Assembly (NCBI RefSeq): GCF_025151215.1
Contig: NZ_CP102286.1
Span: 186,001 to 250,000, forward strand
Source of the DNA: Parabacteroides merdae ATCC 43184
GTDB lineage: Bacteria > Bacteroidota > Bacteroidia > Bacteroidales > Tannerellaceae
DNA length: 64,000 nt
Direction: 5' to 3'
Shown piece after piece: positions 62,141 to 64,000 of this stretch (the first letter of the stretch is position 1; each line of letters starts with the position of its first letter). Both the position numbers and the translations under genes were made by a program. The notes beneath the pieces are model-generated. The model saw only the letters and a list, made by a program, of their open reading frames with translations. It searched no databases and was not told the origin of the DNA.

Positions 62141-62337
62141 CTTTCCGGTTATCGCCGGCGATCCCGACCGGAAACCTGGATTCCGTCAACGGCAATGAAG
62201 TGATGAACCTGTTGATGGAACTGAATCGTGAAGGAATGACCGTCGTGATGGTTACCCACTCTGAGGAAAATGCTCGGATGGCGGGTAGGCTGATCCGTAT
62301 GATAGATGGCAATATTTTGACAGAAAGCAGAAAATGA
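62137..62337 (+). pseudogene. Remnant of an ABC ATPase (LolD-like), C-terminal part
   Basis: In the second frame the sequence reads PAIPTGNLDS, then VMVTHSEENARMAGRLIRMIDG and a stop at 62337, the C-terminal quarter of a LolD/MacB-type ATPase. Family members read PAI, about five residues of Walker B ending in DE, then PTGNLDS; those residues are missing here. The H-loop His (VTHS) remains. The Walker A and signature motifs are gone. The piece is fused directly behind the permease fragment. Confidence 0.8.
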
Positions 62338-62346
62338 AAATCCACT

Positions 62347-62377
62347 TTTGTGCTTACCCGAAAAAGTTGTACCTTTG
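62347..62377 (+). promoter_or_regulatory. Promoter for hpt
   Basis: TTTG (62347-62350) and TACCTTTG (62370-62377), with 19 bp between, match the Bacteroidetes consensus. The start codon is 23 bp downstream. Confidence 0.8.
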
Positions 62378-62400
62378 TTCCCTCGAAAATCAAACGGAAT

Positions 62401-62940
62401 ATGGATAGAATCCGATTAAAAGACAAAGAATTTGAACTCTTTATCCCGGAAGAGGAGATAAAGGATGCAATTGCAAAAGTCGCAGAACGTATCCGGGAGG
62501 ATGTAAAAGGCACGAATCCGTTGTTTGTGGGAATCCTGAATGGAGCTTTTATGTTTACTGCCGAGTTGATGCGTCAGTTGAACGAACCGTATGAGATCAC
62601 CTTTGCTCGTTATTCTTCTTATAAAGGGACCAGTACGACCGGTGTCGTGCGTGAAATCATGCCGGTGCAGGCCGATGTGAAAGGGCGGACTTTGATCATG
62701 ATAGAGGATATTATAGATACCGGATTTACGATGCAATATGTTATGGATAAACTCCGTAAGGATGGTGCTGCCGATGTCAAACTGGCGACCATGTTGTTTA
62801 AGCCGGATTCATTGAGATGCAATTTGAAACCCGATTATATCGGCATTCGGATTCCGAGTGATTTTATTGTCGGTTACGGCCTGGATTATGATGAAATGGG
62901 GCGGGCTTACCGAAATATATATAAGATAATTGACAATTGA
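62401..62940 (+). CDS. hpt: Hypoxanthine phosphoribosyltransferase
   Basis: Hpt salvages hypoxanthine (and often guanine) to IMP or GMP using PRPP. The 179-residue protein shows LFVGILNGAFMF (the PP-loop region), the PRPP motif LIMIEDIIDTGFT and a C-terminal PDYIGIRIPSDFIVGYGLDYDE. The ATG at 62401 is chosen because it starts the conserved region, and the promoter's -7 box lies inside any longer frame. The last codons (IIDN and stop) coincide with the first unit of the ATTGACAATTGA repeat. Confidence 0.95.
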   Translation: MDRIRLKDKEFELFIPEEEIKDAIAKVAERIREDVKGTNPLFVGILNGAFMFTAELMRQLNEPYEITFARYSSYKGTSTTGVVREIMPVQADVKGRTLIMIEDIIDTGFTMQYVMDKLRKDGAADVKLATMLFKPDSLRCNLKPDYIGIRIPSDFIVGYGLDYDEMGRAYRNIYKIIDN

Positions 62941-63056
62941 TAATTATCAATATATAAAGGAGTGGAGAATTTATCAGATTAATGTATAATAAGAGGCGAT
63001 GGATGGTTGGATAGTTGGCAGGTAATTGTCAATTGTCAATTATCAATTGTCAATTT
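62928..63056. repeat. ATTGACAATTG repeat hairpin between hpt and adk
   Basis: ATTGACAATTGATAATTATC (62929-62948) faces AATTGTCAATTGTCAATTATC and more units at 63026-63055. The left part is also the 3' end of hpt coding sequence. About 75 nt of unremarkable DNA lie between the arms. Confidence 0.7.
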
Positions 63057-63072
63057 AAAAAGTTTACTTTTT

Positions 63073-63642
63073 ATGTTGAACATTGTTATTTTTGGTGCTC
63101 CCGGTTCAGGAAAGGGAACACAGAGCGAATTGATTATTAAAGAATATGGTTTGGATCATATCTCTACAGGTGATGTTTTGCGTTCTGAAATGAAGAACGA
63201 GACAGAGCTGGGTAAGATTGCTAAAGATTACATTGAAAAAGGACAACTGGTTCCGGATGAACTGATCGTTGACATGCTGGCTAAGGTTTTGGACAGCAAG
63301 GTGAACTCCAAAGGCGTCATCTTCGATGGTTTCCCCCGTACTATCCCGCAGGCTAAGGCACTGAAAGAAATGTTGAACAAACGTGGAACCGATGTTTCCG
63401 TTATGCTGAACCTTCAGGTAGAAGAAGAAGAACTGATCAACCGCCTGTTGGAACGTGGTAAGGTTTCAGGCCGTTCGGATGACAATCTGGAAACAATCAA
63501 GTCAAGATTGGACGTTTATCACAAACAGACAGCTCCTTTGGCAGATTATTATATCGGTGAAGGCAAACATGTCGCCATCAAAGGTATGGGTACAATCGAA
63601 GAGATTTTCGGTCGTATCAAGGATGCTGTAAATAATTTGTAA
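63073..63642 (+). CDS. adk: Adenylate kinase
   Basis: Adk interconverts ATP, ADP and AMP. The 189-residue protein is the short-lid form. It has P-loop FGAPGSGKGTQ, STGDVLRSEM, IFDGFPRTIPQA with the AMP-binding residues, and a short lid instead of the long zinc-type insert. The ATG at 63073 (MLNIVIFG) is chosen because the longer frame is made from the repeat upstream. It lies between two repeat hairpins, with obg following in the same direction. Confidence 0.96.
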   Translation: MLNIVIFGAPGSGKGTQSELIIKEYGLDHISTGDVLRSEMKNETELGKIAKDYIEKGQLVPDELIVDMLAKVLDSKVNSKGVIFDGFPRTIPQAKALKEMLNKRGTDVSVMLNLQVEEEELINRLLERGKVSGRSDDNLETIKSRLDVYHKQTAPLADYYIGEGKHVAIKGMGTIEEIFGRIKDAVNNL

Positions 63643-63644
63643 TG

Positions 63645-63735
63645 GATTTATGAATGAGGTTTATGATTGATGATTTGTGATTTATATCTTTTGTCGCTAT
63701 GAATCATAAATCATAAAACATAAATCATAAATTAA
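63645..63735. repeat. ATTTATGA-type hairpin between adk and obg
   Basis: ATTTATGAATGAGG, TTATGATTGATGATTTGTG on the left face TGAATCATAAATCATAAAAC and CATAAATCATAAATT on the right, separated by a short loop. It is similar to 9877-9955 and 54400-54514. Confidence 0.65.
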
Positions 63736-63744
63736 AAATTAAAA

Positions 63745-64000
63745 GTGGCTGAATCAAACTTTGTGGATTATGTAAAGATCTATTGCCGTTCTGGTAAGGG
63801 CGGGAGAGGGTCTTCTCACTTTCGCCGCGAGAAATACATTCCGAAAGGAGGTCCCGACGGAGGCGATGGAGGACGAGGAGGCCATGTGTATCTTCGTGGA
63901 AACCGGAATTATTGGACGCTTCTCCATCTGAAGTATGAACGTCATATTATGGCGACGAATGGTGAAGGTGGCGGAGCCAAACGTAGTTTCGGGAAAGACG
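63745..64000 (+). CDS. obg: GTPase Obg/CgtA, N-terminal part (3' end outside window)
   Basis: The frame starts at GTG 63745 and reads [20 protein letters not shown], the Obg fold, with the glycine-rich stretches [17 protein letters not shown] and [16 protein letters not shown]. Obg is an essential ribosome-associated GTPase involved in large-subunit assembly and stress control. No in-frame ATG precedes the conserved start, so GTG is the likely initiator. The GTPase domain lies beyond the right edge. Confidence 0.92.
   Translation, partial: MAESNFVDYVKIYCRSGKGGRGSSHFRREKYIPKGGPDGGDGGRGGHVYLRGNRNYWTLLHLKYERHIMATNGEGGGAKRSFGKD

Noticed and set aside
62061..62513. 150-codon minus-strand frame over the ABC remnant and hpt start
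   Set aside because: It is antisense to the ATPase fragment and hpt and has Ser/Ile-rich composition typical of a shadow frame.

Overview
The window is a chromosomal segment of a Bacteroidales bacterium, most like Parabacteroides. The evidence is SusC/SusD outer-membrane pairs, DUF4290, DUF4831, DUF6057 and DUF3078 proteins, Bacteroidetes promoters (TTTG, about 20 bp, then TAnnTTTG), little Shine-Dalgarno signal, and an Rnf complex. Species cannot be fixed from the sequence alone.

Layout. 1-1067 is the end of a GH2 glycosidase. 1666-7622 is a housekeeping run: DUF4290, murA, rimM, an M23 peptidase, dxr and rseP. 16375-7767 (minus strand) is a long co-directional string: DUF4831, a POT peptide transporter, an unrecognised small protein, then bioB-A-F-G-C-D, a complete pimeloyl-to-biotin route. 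18205-16670 is a TPR lipoprotein regulator. 20465-18954 is nnr, followed by tRNA-Gly(CCC) and argB. 21828-26535 is a trio: a tandem ABC ATPase, a DUF6057 membrane protein and a TolB-like lipoprotein with a CxxCH motif.

26624-46975 is the accessory island and the main point of interest. It holds three SusC/SusD loci. Only one susC (38946-42128, plus strand) has a promoter, start codon and signal peptide. The other two (minus strand) begin abruptly at a 26-bp sequence that is identical in all three genes, with the active copy in opposite orientation. A tyrosine recombinase follows the active pair. This is the architecture of a SusC/SusD shufflon: inverting the promoter plus N-terminal cassette would switch which outer-membrane transporter is made. 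An AAA ATPase lies between the silent loci, and an IS1182-type element has landed just behind the recombinase gene.

47174-54387 carries rarA, a serine block (serC, serA, DUF1015), a HAD phosphatase and galE. A 40-bp perfect inverted repeat flanks 258 bp of apparently non-coding DNA between the last two. 60078-54516 (minus) is rseC-rnfBCDGEA, a membrane ferredoxin:NAD+ oxidoreductase. Then come a DUF3078 outer-membrane protein, the fused remains of an ABC efflux permease and ATPase, hpt, adk and the start of obg.

Intergenic DNA is rich in structured repeats. They include two families of short-unit hairpins (built from ATTTATGA and ATTGTCAA) that run into the 3' ends of genes, and a dispersed element with GTAGTACTAC palindromes spaced exactly 23 bp apart.
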